DNA of 64,000 bases from Prosthecobacter dejongeii (GCF_014203045.1 NZ_JACHIF010000001.1:1-64000), one strand, 5' to 3'. Shown: positions 28,501-38,300, counted from the stretch's first letter. The notes: generated by a model not told the origin, from the sequence alone. Numbers and translations: made by a program.

Positions 28501-30674
28501 TTGAGGTCGAGCTTAGCGCCCTGGCTGATCCATGCCTTCAGCGTTTCATAATACAGTTCACCAGGGACGGTCAATTGCCCGCCTTCATGGGGAACCGAAC
28601 CACTGGCCTTCAGCAGCATCAGCGAATGATCTGGAGAGGCCACGTTGGCACGACGGCTGGCGAGTTCATCGGTAAAAGCGAGCACGTCATAAATGGGGTC
28701 ATAACCGCGCAGGCTGAGCTTGAAGCCCGCCTTGCCATCCTTGGCCCCATGGCAGGTGCCCATGTTGCAACCGAGCTTGGAAGTGATGGGCATCACATCG
28801 CGCACGTAGTCCGGTTTCAGGGCTAGATTCATACCTGTCACCGTCACGGGCACAGTGGCGCTCTTGCCCATGAAGGCGATCTTCACCTCACCTTTGCCAT
28901 CGCTGCCAGGGCGCAGCAGACCACGCTCATTGATGCTCGCCGCTTCACCGCCCAGGAAGGTCAGTTTGGCCATGCGGGTGACATCGGCCTTCGTGCCATT
29001 GCTTAGAGTCGCTGTGACCAAAAGCTGGGCGTATTCCATCGGCTTGCTGAGGCTGATGGTGGTGGGCTGCACCTCAATGGAGGCAACGGTGAGGCCGGGA
29101 ACCAAGGTCTCCACTTTGTCATCCTTCACCGCTGTCGCACGCACGCTATCATCGGCGATGACCTCACTGGCCGCGATGGCTTTGTTTTCGACCAAAGGTA
29201 CGCTAACAAACTCTTTGGCAATCTTACCCGTTGTGGATTCGATGAGACGGATGCGACCATCCTGGCCCGCAGCAGCCACGGTTTGGCCATCGGGACTGAA
29301 GCTGACGGTAAAGATGCCACCGGTGGGCATGGGCACACTGGCGATGAGCTTTACGTCTTTGACAATCCAGTCCTCAAGCGCCTTGCCAGCGCCACTGCGA
29401 GTTTCGACGATGGTCTTCACCTCGTCCGGCATCGTGCTGTCATAATCGGAGGTGTAGATATTCACCTGGCCCGTGCCTTCATGCGAGGCACCAGCGGCGA
29501 TGCGTTTGCCATCGGGCGCGAAGTCCACGCCGAAGATGCGGCCCTGCATGAGGGGAAACTTGCGGATGAGGTTGGCATTGTCCCCGATGACTCGTTTGGT
29601 GATGCGCTCCATGCGGTAGATGGCCGGCATGCCATCGGTGCCGCCGATGAGGATTTCATTGCGCAAAGGATGGCGCACCAGGGCCTGCACACCGCCCTTG
29701 AGAGCACCCGGTGTGATGGAGGTGATATTGTCCACAAAACGCTGCGTTTCTACCTCGGTGAGTTTCACGCTCATGTCACGGCCGCAGGAGGCGATGAACT
29801 TGCCATCCGTGCTCCACACGGTGTCCAGCACCCAGTCACTGTGGCCACCCATGAAGAGGGTTTCTTTGCCCGTGGCGGCTTCAAAAGCGCGCAGGCCATT
29901 GTCCGCACAGCCCACAGCGATGAACTTGCCATCGGGCGACCAACTGGCACCGTAAAGGGTGTCGAAAGTCAGGGACTTGGACAGCTCCAGCTTCTTCTTC
30001 GCCACATCCCAGACCTGGATCTCCCCTTCGCGTGCCGGGCTGCCGCCAGTGACGAGGATCTTGCTGCCATCGGGCGACCAGGCCAGCTTTTGAATGCGCT
30101 CCGCCAGCCCAACCAAACGTGTAACAATGCCACTGCCATCGGCCTTATGAATGAGCACTTCATGGTAACCGGCCACTGCGAGCAGGGTGCCATCGGGCGA
30201 ATACTCCATGGAGGTCACGGCTGGCGCGGTGACATACACGGGCGGGTGCTCCATGTCATAGTGCGCCATGGCAGAAGCGGGGGTATCATCTTTGGCCCCC
30301 TCGCTGACCCAGCGCTTGATGAGGGCGACCTGCGTTTCATGAAGAGGATCGCCCTTGGGTGGCATCTCCACCTTGCCTTCGGCATTGGGGGTGGAGACCT
30401 TTAGGAGGTTCGATTCCTCTGGCTTACCGGGGACGATGGCGTTGCCCTCTTCTCCACCTGCCAGCAGTTTGGCGAAGTCGGTCATCACGTAGTCGCCCTT
30501 GGCCTTCGCTGGCTGGTGGCAGCCCGTGCAGTTTGCCTGGAGGATGGGGCGGATGTGTTTGTAAAACGAGACCGGTTTGTTGGGATCAATGCTCTCCTCT
30601 TTCTTCGGCGGGGCAGCCTGGACGGCCAGCGCGAGAACAAACAGGCTGGAAAGAGAAAGCAGGAACGTCTTCAT
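25557..30674 (-). CDS. Giant secreted PSCyt1 / WD40 / DUF1549 / DUF1553 protein
   Basis: Exported protein of about 1705 residues of the planctomycete-verrucomicrobial cytochrome type. Signal peptide MKTFLLSLSSLFVLALAVQA; a c-type haem site CTGCH (Cys49, Cys52, His53); WD40/YVTN-like repeats over roughly 130-500 (recurrent SPDGxxxAVxG units); a bacterial Ig-like segment; a second cytochrome-like CNMGTCHGAKDG; then DUF1549 (PSCyt2) and DUF1553 (PSD1) with CNKCHDHPFEKW. A Lys/Ala/Glu-rich helical stretch is inserted in the last third. These proteins are thought to be periplasmic or surface electron-transfer proteins linked to polymer degradation, without a proven reaction. I start it at the ATG 30674; the frame is open to 30731 but lacks a leader. 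Confidence 0.93.
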   Translation of the reverse strand: MKTFLLSLSSLFVLALAVQAAPPKKEESIDPNKPVSFYKHIRPILQANCTGCHQPAKAKGDYVMTDFAKLLAGGEEGNAIVPGKPEESNLLKVSTPNAEGKVEMPPKGDPLHETQVALIKRWVSEGAKDDTPASAMAHYDMEHPPVYVTAPAVTSMEYSPDGTLLAVAGYHEVLIHKADGSGIVTRLVGLAERIQKLAWSPDGSKILVTGGSPAREGEIQVWDVAKKKLELSKSLTFDTLYGASWSPDGKFIAVGCADNGLRAFEAATGKETLFMGGHSDWVLDTVWSTDGKFIASCGRDMSVKLTEVETQRFVDNITSITPGALKGGVQALVRHPLRNEILIGGTDGMPAIYRMERITKRVIGDNANLIRKFPLMQGRIFGVDFAPDGKRIAAGASHEGTGQVNIYTSDYDSTMPDEVKTIVETRSGAGKALEDWIVKDVKLIASVPMPTGGIFTVSFSPDGQTVAAAGQDGRIRLIESTTGKIAKEFVSVPLVENKAIAASEVIADDSVRATAVKDDKVETLVPGLTVASIEVQPTTISLSKPMEYAQLLVTATLSNGTKADVTRMAKLTFLGGEAASINERGLLRPGSDGKGEVKIAFMGKSATVPVTVTGMNLALKPDYVRDVMPITSKLGCNMGTCHGAKDGKAGFKLSLRGYDPIYDVLAFTDELASRRANVASPDHSLMLLKASGSVPHEGGQLTVPGELYYETLKAWISQGAKLDLKTPRVTSIEVFPKNPVLERIGSRQQIRVIARYADGYVKDVTAEAFVDSGNMEVLEADKTGLVTSLRRGEAAILARFEGAYAATTVTVMGDRTGFAWKEPEKWTKIDELVTRKWERMKIEPSGLCSDEDFLRRIHIDLTGLPPKVEEVRAFVADARDSRTKRNEVIDKLIGNPDFVDHWSNKWADMLQVNSKFLGNEGVKILRDWIKQQVADNTPYDRMAYRIITATGSTKDNPAAAYYKTVRTPEELVENTTHLFLATRFNCNKCHDHPFEKWTWDQYYQTAAFFAQVDLKTDPASAGKTIGGTAVEGAKPLYEIVGDKTMGEMNHLRTNAPVAPQVPFDMELVSKTATSRREQFATWMTSPENDYFAMSYTNRIWGYLTGTGVIEPLDDIRAGNPPSNPELLQYLTNEFVQSGFNVRHLMKIITQSRTYQLSLSTNKWNEDDKVNYSHAKARRLPAEVLFDSVFAVTGSMPNIPGVPKGTRAAQLIDGQTQLPDGFLTNFGKPARESVCECERSNEVNLGPVMALMSGPTVGDAISDPNNAIAKLTNEVKDDAKLVEEIFLRILNRKPTGKEINAALASMAGMDVEHKQLAAEWQAKEAEQKPVIAKAEAERLALIAAAKKELEDYQVKMAPEVKKKAEARLAAIKKAEEAVKKAADTAPMQQPRWEQYADLSTEWVPLELAVTRAAGVEKLEVQPDGSVFATAFSEGRLAAGNYQLSGKTSLENVTAIKLEALPDDRLPNNGPGIAPDGNFVLSEFNVSATALNPAGGQRVKGGVPQELRNPKADFEQANFAVTEALKKGNRDRGWAVSPEGGFRHEATFEFANPVAFKGGSQFIIQMSQPFQNGRYNLGRFRLWVTSSPVVRFGVAKAVADGIKTPAAKRTTEQKAALVAHFLDQARDYQTTKKSLAAAKRPLPVDTQLVALEAKYQSSQSPITLDPKLVQLRRDADLSSKQLGNKRLTAAQDLAWALINSPAFLFNH

Positions 30675-30814
30675 GGATGGTTGAAGGGGGGATTCTAACA
30701 AAGTGTAACGTATTGTAACGCCTCCTATCACGGGTCTCTTGCGTTAGCCAGTCCACTCAGGCGGGATCATCCATGCCTGTGGGTGGGAAGTGACACGGTT
30801 GCAGTAGTACAGTA

Positions 30815-30833
30815 CTCCTCACTCTCCGAGTGA
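30815..30833. repeat. CATCACTC hairpin element, copy 2 (compensatory change)
   Basis: CCTCACTC (30815-30822), loop TCC, GAGTGAGG (30826-30833). Relative to copy 1, the second stem base is C instead of A and its partner G instead of T, so pairing is preserved. Preceded by GTACAGTA (30805-30812). The rest of 30675-30896 shows only a twice-repeated TGTAACG near 30704-30720. Confidence 0.75.
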
Positions 30834-30896
30834 GGTTTTCCCGTCGAAGCTAGTGGGAATTGCCCAGCCCTTGTTCTGCCACTCGGCAGGATTCGA

Positions 30897-31256
30897 TCAC
30901 GTGACGGATGAGTCTTCCCCAAAGATCGCTGCGCATACAGCAGGATCAGCTAGAATCTTGCTTCCCACCTGAACCTCATCCTCCGTCCGGTCTGTCAACC
31001 AGATGGTAATTGGCCATCGGGCCTTGATTGGAACATCTGGATCACGAATATTGAGGTGCGTCACGCAAATCTGCGCAGTCGCTGAAAGGGCACTTCCGTC
31101 AGGTCGCACCATAGTCACCGGTTCCTCTCGTTCACTCCAACCGCGCGTACTCCAGCCGTCAGGCATCATTAGAGTGGGCGACAATACCAGCATACGAACT
31201 CCAGGCCTGCAAAAATCGAAGGTCTGCTCCACTGTCAGTAGTTCGCGCAGGTTCAT
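30897..31256 (-). CDS. Hypothetical protein (119 aa)
   Basis: I do not recognise this protein. It is soluble, has no leader, and has strand-like segments (VRMLVLSPTLMMPDG, ICVTHLNIRDPDVP, WPITIWLTDR) suggesting a small beta-rich fold. Its ATG overlaps the stop of the upstream gene by 4 bases (31253-31256), so the two are probably cotranslated. Codon use and base composition look less GC-rich than the metabolic genes. In these accessory positions such pairs often follow mobile insertion, but nothing proves it here. Confidence 0.65.
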   Translation of the reverse strand: MNLRELLTVEQTFDFCRPGVRMLVLSPTLMMPDGWSTRGWSEREEPVTMVRPDGSALSATAQICVTHLNIRDPDVPIKARWPITIWLTDRTEDEVQVGSKILADPAVCAAIFGEDSSVT

Positions 31257-31753
31257 TTCTCGCCACTTGGCTGTTTGAATCCGTCTGCCTTATTCGTTGG
31301 GGCTAAAAGATAGGTTTCTTGATGCTTCATTGATCTCACCTGAAACACCGCGCTGCCATCATCCTTGAGGGTGAGGATATTCTTCCAAGTGGGATGATCT
31401 GACCAGGCTCTGTAGGTCAGGACATTCGGCGTGACCTCCAGAACAGTCACTCCCTTGCTTCTGATCACGTCGCCGGTTGGGTCCGTCCATATCTGTTGGA
31501 TCGCACCGCTTTCATGGCGTCGAAATTGGATCACCAACTCGGAAGGAAACTTGCCCTTAGGAGTCTCCTCCCCCAACGCTTCAAAATCCGCCTCGCCCTC
31601 CCGGAGAGTTCTGAAAAAATGCTTCTGCACATGCCATGTGCCCTGAAACTTCGCTTCGGGAACATCCATTGTGGTTTGGGCATGTCCAGAGCCCGAAGGC
31701 AGTGCCAAATACAGCACGCAGGCGATCATGCATTGTCGTAGGAGTCGGATCAT
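31253..31753 (-). CDS. Exported hypothetical protein (166 aa)
   Basis: Unrecognised secreted protein. It starts with a signal peptide (MIRLLRQCMIACVLYLALPS, ending near GHA) and continues as a beta-rich domain with regular hydrophobic strands (KFQGTWHVQKHFFRT, SELVIQFRRHESGAIQQIW, TPNVLTYRAWSDHP, SAVFQVRSMKHQETYLL). The layout resembles small lipocalin-like or surface-exposed proteins, but that is only a shape impression. It is first of a two-gene unit with the 119-aa protein. Confidence that it is a gene comes from the leader and the 4-base overlap. Confidence 0.68.
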   Translation of the reverse strand: MIRLLRQCMIACVLYLALPSGSGHAQTTMDVPEAKFQGTWHVQKHFFRTLREGEADFEALGEETPKGKFPSELVIQFRRHESGAIQQIWTDPTGDVIRSKGVTVLEVTPNVLTYRAWSDHPTWKNILTLKDDGSAVFQVRSMKHQETYLLAPTNKADGFKQPSGEK

Positions 31754-31834
31754 TTTAAGGGAACGTCAAAGAACTGGTAACCCACAAGCGGGAGTGAGCC
31801 TTGAATGCGGGATTGAGGTTGGAATGCCAGGAAA

Positions 31835-32278
31835 TCATCTCGACTCGGAGCCGGCACCCGATTGACCTGCACCACCTTGTTCGCCTGGTTTTGTTGCTTT
31901 GGCGATGACCTCCAACAGATCCTTCTTCAGGTCTGGATCCATCTTCGAAAGGTCATGATCGGGAAAGTGAAACACCTCGGTGCGATCCTCATCCAGCTCG
32001 GTCGTAAACTCGCCGGCCTCTCCAGCCGATTTTCGAATGACCTTAAAGTGGCGAAACAAAGCTGAAATGATCTCGCCGCCCTTGAAGTGACAAACCCACT
32101 GTCTGCCCTCAGCGAAATGCTCTACAAAGGCATCAATGCAGACGATCTTCCCCGCAACCGATGTCACCGCAATATTGCTCCCGCCACAGGCCTGCTCCCA
32201 ATCTCTATTCTCCGTTTGTGGCTTTTCTGCGAAAGCGATGATGGACGAACCGAGCAATGCTAGAAGAATTAGTTTCAT
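31835..32278 (-). CDS. Exported hypothetical protein (147 aa)
   Basis: Unrecognised. Signal peptide MKLILLALLGSSIIAFA from the ATG at 32278 (the frame opens at 32308 with non-leader residues). The mature part has two well-spaced cysteines (EQACGGSN and KIVCIDAF), another in WVCHF, and a C-terminal Gly/Ser-rich tail. It is 81 bases upstream of the 166-aa exported protein on the same strand, so the three small genes may be one unit. Base composition is lower in GC than the flanking core genes. Confidence 0.65.
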   Translation of the reverse strand: MKLILLALLGSSIIAFAEKPQTENRDWEQACGGSNIAVTSVAGKIVCIDAFVEHFAEGRQWVCHFKGGEIISALFRHFKVIRKSAGEAGEFTTELDEDRTEVFHFPDHDLSKMDPDLKKDLLEVIAKATKPGEQGGAGQSGAGSESR

Positions 32279-32538
32279 GTTGAGTCTTGGCTGGCGTTCA
32301 CACGTCATTTACCGACAAATTCGCTGTCTTGTCAGCCACTTTATCTCCGACTCAAAGGTGGCTCCAAGCCGGACTCTTGAAGTCATGCGGTGGGTTTACC
32401 CGATCATCTGCGCGCCAAGCAGCCCACCAATGATTCCCTGCCCAAACAATACGGCCCCCATTCAAAATCTTGTTAATCCTGAAATCGTGTCAATCCTGTT
32501 AAAAAAACGGTGCCCTCTTCCCGCCCGTCGATAATTGA

Positions 32539-32697
32539 CAGGGAAGAACCAAACAGCAGTTCCCAGACATCACCGAGGAAGAGGCCCGCCGCATCCTCGC
32601 CCAGCGCCTGGACCGCCAGCGCCGCCGGGAGGATCGCGGGCTGTTCGTGGCCGTGCCCCCGCAACAAGCGGCGGTGTCTTTGGGTGAAGGTCGGTAG
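32539..32697 (+). pseudogene. Headless coding remnant (about 52 aa)
   Basis: An in-frame stop lies at 32536-32538 and the frame then runs to TAG at 32695-32697 with strongly coding-like composition (PDITEEEARRILAQRL, then many Arg residues, then GLFVAVPPQQAAVSL). It has no start codon and looks like the C-terminal end of a basic helical protein. I cannot name the parent. Probably debris of an inserted or deleted gene. Confidence 0.35.
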
Positions 32698-32868
32698 TTC
32701 GGATCAAAAGGCTTGCCGGAGCCCCCGGTCTCCCTCCACCACCAGGCATGCCCAACTGGCCCTGGTCCACGACGTCCCCGCCCACTCAAAAAAATCCCCA
32801 CTTGGCCCAAGTCCCCCTTTTGCCCCTTGCCCGCCCCCGCCTCTTCCCGCACCTTGCCCCACGTCCTA

Positions 32869-32931
32869 GAGCGCGCGCGTCTCGCGTGCCGTTTTCGGCG
32901 TCCCGCCGAAGACCGTTCTCACGCCCCGCCA
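32869..32931 (+). repeat. Two-hairpin repeat, diverged copy
   Basis: Plus strand: AGAGC (32868-32872), stem GCGCGCG/CGCGTGC (32873-32879 and 32883-32889, one G-T wobble, loop TCT), then TTCGGCG (32894-32900), loop TCC, CGCCGAA (32904-32910), then GTTCTCAC. Element order and loops match the copies at 58220, 60900 and 61004 (minus sense), with changed but paired arms. Confidence 0.65.
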
Positions 32932-33212
32932 GCCCCCAAAAGTCCCCAGGTGGGGAAATCCATCCCCATCAAATCCCCATCAAATCCCCATCCCAACCCA
33001 CTCACCCTCAACCCCTTAGACCCAAAATCCCCCAATGGGGAAAAATCAAATTTCTCCCCAAAATCCTCCGTTCCCCTTTTCCGTGTCTTCCGCGTCTTCC
33101 GCCTGTCCCGCGACTGCGGCGATGGTTGACCAACCTCCCACCCCCCTAAAACACACCCCACCAACCGGACAAAAGTTGCAGTCCCGGTTTGTCCTGTCAG
33201 GATGGGCAGCCC

Positions 33213-34688
33213 ATGCCAGCCGACCAACTCAGCCAGCGCCTGTTTGCCAGTGTTTCAGCGGACTTCTTTCGTCCGCTGGTGCGCCCCTCGGCCCCGGTGT
33301 ATGTGGACGGGGCAGATCGCCTGATTCAGGAGGCTGGGGAAGCGGGTCGCCTGCCACAAACGGATGCCCTAGCCATCCTGCGTGAGGTGCTTTCCCAGAA
33401 CCCCCAGGTGGCCCTCCAAGAAGACGAGGGTGGAGGCCTGCAAGACATCCGCGCGCGGGCTGGCAAGCTGTACAATCAACTGCTGCAAGTGCGCTGGATC
33501 GAGGAGCAAGCCGTGAGCCTCCATGAGCGCTGGGTGGTCATCTCCCCTTCCCTGCGCCCACTGATGCGCACCCTGCGCGACCTCGCCGAAAATGAGGTGG
33601 CGGAGCTGAAAAGCTTTGCTGATACCCTGCGCGGCGTCTGCACCTCTCTGGAGCAGCGGGATGTGCTGAACCCCTACATCGTCCCCGCCATGGAAATGCG
33701 TGGCACGATCCACGATCTCCTCCTGCGCATGGAAAGCGCCATCCTCCAGCTCCACGGGGTGGAGAAGCTGGTGCACAGCTTTGAGCGGCGGCAGCGGGAA
33801 ACGGAGTCTGGCGCGGAGACGCTGCGCCTGTTTTACCACGACTTTCATGAAGGCCAGCACATGGTCTGTTACGATGTCCTGCGCGGTGGTGGCCTGCTGC
33901 CACGCCTGCAACGAGCCCGCAGCCGCGTGCGCGATGCAGCGGATGATCCCTTGGTGATCCAGCACCTCGCAGATGGCATCGCCGAATACCGCAACCTGGA
34001 GCCAAACGAAGCCTGGGAACTGGCCAACATCCAAATTCAGCGGCTGGAGCGCCAACTCGCCGGCCTGCGCCTGAGGGCAGAGGCGATTGATGCCCGCGTG
34101 GCCTCCTTTAACCGTCTGTCCGTGCAGCGGTACCGTTACCAGTCGGAGCTACGCGGTCGCCGCCCAGACATGATCAAACGCTACTGTGAGGCGATCAATA
34201 CCGCCCATCGCGGCACCAAGTTCAATGACCTGCGGATCGAGCCGGACTTTGCCCTGGCCACGCCCGAGGTGGATTTCTTTTACGGCATCGCTTCCCTGGC
34301 CCGTCCACGGCGGTCCCGCTCACCTGTAGCACTGGAGCTGGGACAAACGCTTTCGGCTGAAGATGAGGCCGCCGATCTGGAGCGCCTGCGCCAGCGTCAA
34401 AAATTCGCTCTGACTCCGCACCGCGCTGCGCGACTGGTCGCCCGAATGATCCGGGAGCACGGCCCGGGCATCGCCACCGACGGTTTTACCCTGGAGACAC
34501 CGGATGAGTTGCTGGACCTCATGGCCGCTGCGGCCTACACCCACGGCATGGATGCCACCAGTGGGGAAGAGCAGCGCTGGCACATCGTCAGCAGCAGCCG
34601 CGATCACAGCCTCGAACCTGAAAACATCCCTCGTGACGCCCAGGCTGGCTGGCGCGTCGAACGTTTTGCCTTTACCCGCCCCACATGA
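33213..34688 (+). CDS. jetA: Wadjet system protein JetA
   Basis: First subunit of a Wadjet anti-plasmid complex, 491 residues, the MukF/kleisin-like component that bridges the SMC heads. It is mostly alpha-helical with winged-helix-like N-terminal part and long charged helices (for example QIQRLERQLAGLRLRAEA). Identification rests on both family resemblance and on sitting directly before JetB-, JetC- and JetD-type genes in the canonical order. ATG 33213 (MPADQLSQRL) is preferred to the TTG opening at 33189. Its stop overlaps the jetB ATG by 4 bases. Confidence 0.9.
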   Translation: MPADQLSQRLFASVSADFFRPLVRPSAPVYVDGADRLIQEAGEAGRLPQTDALAILREVLSQNPQVALQEDEGGGLQDIRARAGKLYNQLLQVRWIEEQAVSLHERWVVISPSLRPLMRTLRDLAENEVAELKSFADTLRGVCTSLEQRDVLNPYIVPAMEMRGTIHDLLLRMESAILQLHGVEKLVHSFERRQRETESGAETLRLFYHDFHEGQHMVCYDVLRGGGLLPRLQRARSRVRDAADDPLVIQHLADGIAEYRNLEPNEAWELANIQIQRLERQLAGLRLRAEAIDARVASFNRLSVQRYRYQSELRGRRPDMIKRYCEAINTAHRGTKFNDLRIEPDFALATPEVDFFYGIASLARPRRSRSPVALELGQTLSAEDEAADLERLRQRQKFALTPHRAARLVARMIREHGPGIATDGFTLETPDELLDLMAAAAYTHGMDATSGEEQRWHIVSSSRDHSLEPENIPRDAQAGWRVERFAFTRPT

Positions 34689-35332
34689 GTTCCCTCCCCT
34701 GGCCATCTTTCTGGGCTGACGTCCCTGAACGCGACCGCTCCCCCATCCGCGATGTTCTTGCGGACCTCCTCCGCTACGGCGTCATCCTGGGGGATGAAGG
34801 CAGCGGCCGCGATTCCTACCTTTTGGTTAGGGATCAATATCCAGACCACATTCGTGACTACCTTTCCCCCCTCGGTCTGGAGCTCATCATTGACCATGAG
34901 CCGCCGCTCATCCAGGCCCGCCCGGTGCCGGAGGAGTGCCAACTCCTGGCCGCCTTCACGAAGGATGAAACCCTCCTGGTCCTGGCCCTGTGGCGCATCT
35001 ACGATGAATCCCGCAGTGAGCAGGCCAGCGAAACTGTCATCATCAGCGCCAATGACCTGTGGGTGAAATGGCGGGTGTTCTTTGAGCACATCGAGCCCCC
35101 AGGCATCACCGCGCTGGAGGAGCTGCTGTCCCGCCTGCGCCGCAAAAAGCTCATCCGCTTTCAGCGCGCGGAGGATAGCACCCGCCCTGGTGAGGCCATG
35201 ATTGAAGTGCTGCCCAGCCTGTCTCGCAGCATCCCGTTTGACAGCATCGAAGCCTGGCTGGAACGCGCCAAGCTGTATGAGCCGGAACAGGCCGCCGCGG
35301 CCATCGTGCTCGAAGAGTCCCCTCAGCCTTAA
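34685..35332 (+). CDS. jetB: Wadjet system protein JetB (DUF4194)
   Basis: MukE-like winged-helix subunit of the Wadjet condensin, 215 residues, DUF4194 family by my reading. It opens with a helix-rich segment (RSPIRDVLADLLRYGVILG) and has a central LLVLALWRIYDE helix followed by the paired LEELLSRLRRKKLIRF winged-helix motif. It bridges JetA and the SMC-like JetC in the complex. Overlaps jetA by 4 bases; 21 bases separate it from jetC. Confidence 0.92.
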   Translation: MSSLPWPSFWADVPERDRSPIRDVLADLLRYGVILGDEGSGRDSYLLVRDQYPDHIRDYLSPLGLELIIDHEPPLIQARPVPEECQLLAAFTKDETLLVLALWRIYDESRSEQASETVIISANDLWVKWRVFFEHIEPPGITALEELLSRLRRKKLIRFQRAEDSTRPGEAMIEVLPSLSRSIPFDSIEAWLERAKLYEPEQAAAAIVLEESPQP

Positions 35333-35353
35333 TTTTCCCCGAATCTCTCCCTC

Positions 35354-38300
35354 ATGGATCGCCCTCAGCGCATCACTCTCAGCCGCATCATCGCCATCAA
35401 CTGGTATGGCTTTCGCCGCATCATTGATGTCAACGGCCTCGCCCTGCTCTGTGGTGAAAACGGCACGGGCAAGTCCGCCCTACTGGACTTGGTGCAATTC
35501 GTTTTGTTAGGCAGCAAAGGCACCCGATTCAACCGCGCCGCAACAGGCGATGGCAAACGCCCCACGGGACGAGATCGTGATCTGCGCGGCTACTGCCTCT
35601 GCGATACGAATACCAAGACCAAAGATGGCCAGCCGCGCTACCTGCGCCCCAGTGGGGTGACCATCGCGGCCCTGGAATTTGAGTGGCCGCTGGAAGAAGG
35701 CGGCACCGAGCCCCGCCGCGAAACCTGGGGCGTGCGCGTAGAGTATGAAGGCCCCACTTCGGATGCCCGCTACGTCTGGTTTTACACTCCAGGGCGCTTG
35801 CATTGGGCGGATGTGATCCGCGAGCAGGACATCACCAAACCTGATCGCCAGGAAATGCTGGCCGAAGATGAATTTCGCGTGCGTGTGAAGCGTGATCTCC
35901 AGGGCGAACACTTTGGCCGTCTGGATACTTACCTGGATGAGATGGGAGCCCGTGAGCACCTGTTCTTTGATCGCACCCAGATGAACAAAACCCTGCCGGG
36001 AGCCATCGCTTTCCAGCCGGTGGAAAACTTTGAAAGTTTCATCCGCGAAAACATCCTGGAGCCCGGTCTGCCTGAGGTGAAGGAAGTGCGCCGCAGCCTG
36101 GATGCCCTGCGGGAGGCGGAGCGCCGTGTGGACACCCTGGGGGACCAACTCGGCTTTCTCCAGCGCATCCGCACGCACCACCTCAGCTTCAGCGAAGCCC
36201 GCCGTGAAGAGGCCCTCTTTGGCCACCTGCGCGCCGCCCTGGACCATGCGGAATCGGAAGAAAAGTTCCATCGGGCCGATAGTGACCTGAGGCTGCTGCG
36301 CGAGCGCCATGCAGAGGACAAAACCAACATGGCAGTGGCCGTCAAAGAGCGCGATGAGGCCAAGGCCCGTTATGATGAGGTGAAGCTCGTCGCCGGGCGT
36401 GATGACAGCCTGCGGAAGCTCAATGACCTGCGTCGCCAGCGGGCAGATCTGATGCCCCGCATCGAGCGCCTGCACCACGCCTCACGCACCGCGCATGAGA
36501 TGCTGAATGAGCGCGCGCTGCACTGGGATGAATGGCTGCGCCACGGCCTGCGTGTCGGTTTGAATGCCAAGCTGGAGCGCGCCGAGCTTCTGCCCCAGCT
36601 CCGCAATGAAGAGGCCCATGTCGGCCTGGAGGCCCTGCCAGGGCTAGCCCGTGAGTATGACCGCATCAGCCGTCTAGGTGAAGACTGGCTGCGCCCGAAA
36701 CTGGAAGAAGTGGAGGAGCTGGAAAAGGCCGAGGATGAACTGCAACGCCAGCTCGTGAGCCTAAGCGAAGGGCGCACCCAGGCCACCCCGCTGCTGGACG
36801 GTCTGCGCGCCCGGGGTAACAAGGCGGAACTCTTTGCCCGAGTGGTGGAGGTGAAGCCTGAGTTTGAAGCCTGGTGGCCGCTTTTGGAATCCGTACTGGG
36901 CGCCCACCGCCAGACCGTGCTGGTGGAAGATGACTGCTACCTTGCGGCCTGGGAACAATTTCAAAAGAACAGTGGCACCGAGCTGCTGGCCAATGCGGAA
37001 GAGCTGCGCGAGCTGAAGCCGAAAGCCGAAAAAGGCTCTCTGGCCGAAATGCTGGAGACCAAGCACCCCACAGCCCACCTCCTCATCAATCATTTGTTAG
37101 GCCAAATCATCGCCGTCAACAGCTCCACCAAGCTGAAGATGCATGAGCACGCCATCACGCAAGAAGGCTTGCTGAAACAACCCGGGGTGCGCCGCCATCT
37201 CAGCGCGGAGAAGGAACTGACCCTGGGTGAGGAAGGCCTGCGCCGCATGCGCAAGGAGCGTGAGGAAGGCCTGGAACGTGTGCGTGGCTTCATGAACGAA
37301 TTCCGCCGTGAGGTGCATGCTGTGCGTAGCTGGCTGAAGCGCGGCCAAGAGTATCGCCTGGGCGAAGACTCCCCGAAAGCCTCCGCCATCGAGCTTTCCC
37401 AACTCCCCGGCCTGGAGGCCAACGAGCGCCAGTTGGAAGAAACCATCCAGCTCCTGGCCACGCCGGAACAGGACCGCCAACTCCAGGAAATGGACGAGCT
37501 GGAAATGCGCCTGCGCGGCCTGGAACAGCGCATCGGCAGCCTCAGCACCTCTGTCACCGCTTTTGTCGTGAATGAGCGGCAGATGCTGGAGCAACTGGAC
37601 CTGTGCCGGGAAGAATTCCAAAGTGCCACCCTGTCCCTGCATGAGAGTCTGAACAGCCTGCCTCGCGGCCTGGCCCAAGATGAAATCGCGGCAGCGATGA
37701 AGGCAGCGCTGGAAGCCGGAGGCACCTGGCAAAAGCGCAAAGACCAGTCCGAGTATGGCCGTCAATACGCCCACGACCGTGCCGAGCGCACTCGCCGTGA
37801 TCGCAATGATGAACGCCGCAAGCTGGCGGAGGCGCACCCTGAATATCGGCATGACTTCGATGCTGAAGAGGAGGACAACGCCCGCTACGATGCCCGCTGC
37901 AACGATCTCGAATCGCATCAACTCAGCCACTACCGCCAGATCGCCGAAGAGCGCCGCCGCGAGTGGGAAGAGCGCCTGCAGAGCCAGGTGCTGGATGTGC
38001 TGCGGGAAAAGATTGACGAAGCCACACGCACCATCAAGGAACTGAGCAAGATCCTCGATCAAGACATCGGCCGTTATCGTTACCGCATCTCGCAGATCCG
38101 CGACCGTGCTCAGTCTGCCATGTGGAATCTCATCGAGAACGGGCTCGAAGGCTTCAACCCCTCCGATGAACTCTTTGCTTCCTCGAAGCAGGAAGAAATC
38201 ACCAAGGCCAAAGAAGAGCTCATGGCCGCGATTGATAACCCGGAGGATGCCAAAGCGCAGCGCCTGCTGGACTACCGCTTTTATCATCGTTATGACATGC

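Larger units (their letters stand above)
32279..33212. other. 934-bp region of gene debris and C-rich sequence before the Wadjet operon
   Basis: No intact gene is supported. It contains a headless coding remnant (32539-32697), a diverged two-hairpin repeat (32869-32931) and a very C-rich plus strand from about 32740 to 33180, with repeats of CAAATCCCCAT near 32965-32995 and of GTCTTCCGC near 33080. The jetA promoter should lie near the right end, but I see no convincing -35/-10 pair. Confidence 0.55.

Noticed and set aside
29283..30404. Plus-strand open frame (373 aa) opposite the WD40 part of the giant cytochrome protein
   Set aside because: Repetitive only because the WD40 repeats on the other strand are repetitive.
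30401..30424. GGTTCGATTCC, resembling a tRNA T-arm
   Set aside because: It is inside the giant cytochrome coding frame, and no acceptor, D or anticodon arms can be drawn around it.
32510..33385. Several overlapping Pro/Ser/Arg-rich frames before jetA
   Set aside because: They come from C-rich low-complexity sequence on one strand and have no coding pattern; only the remnant at 32539-32697 looks protein-like.
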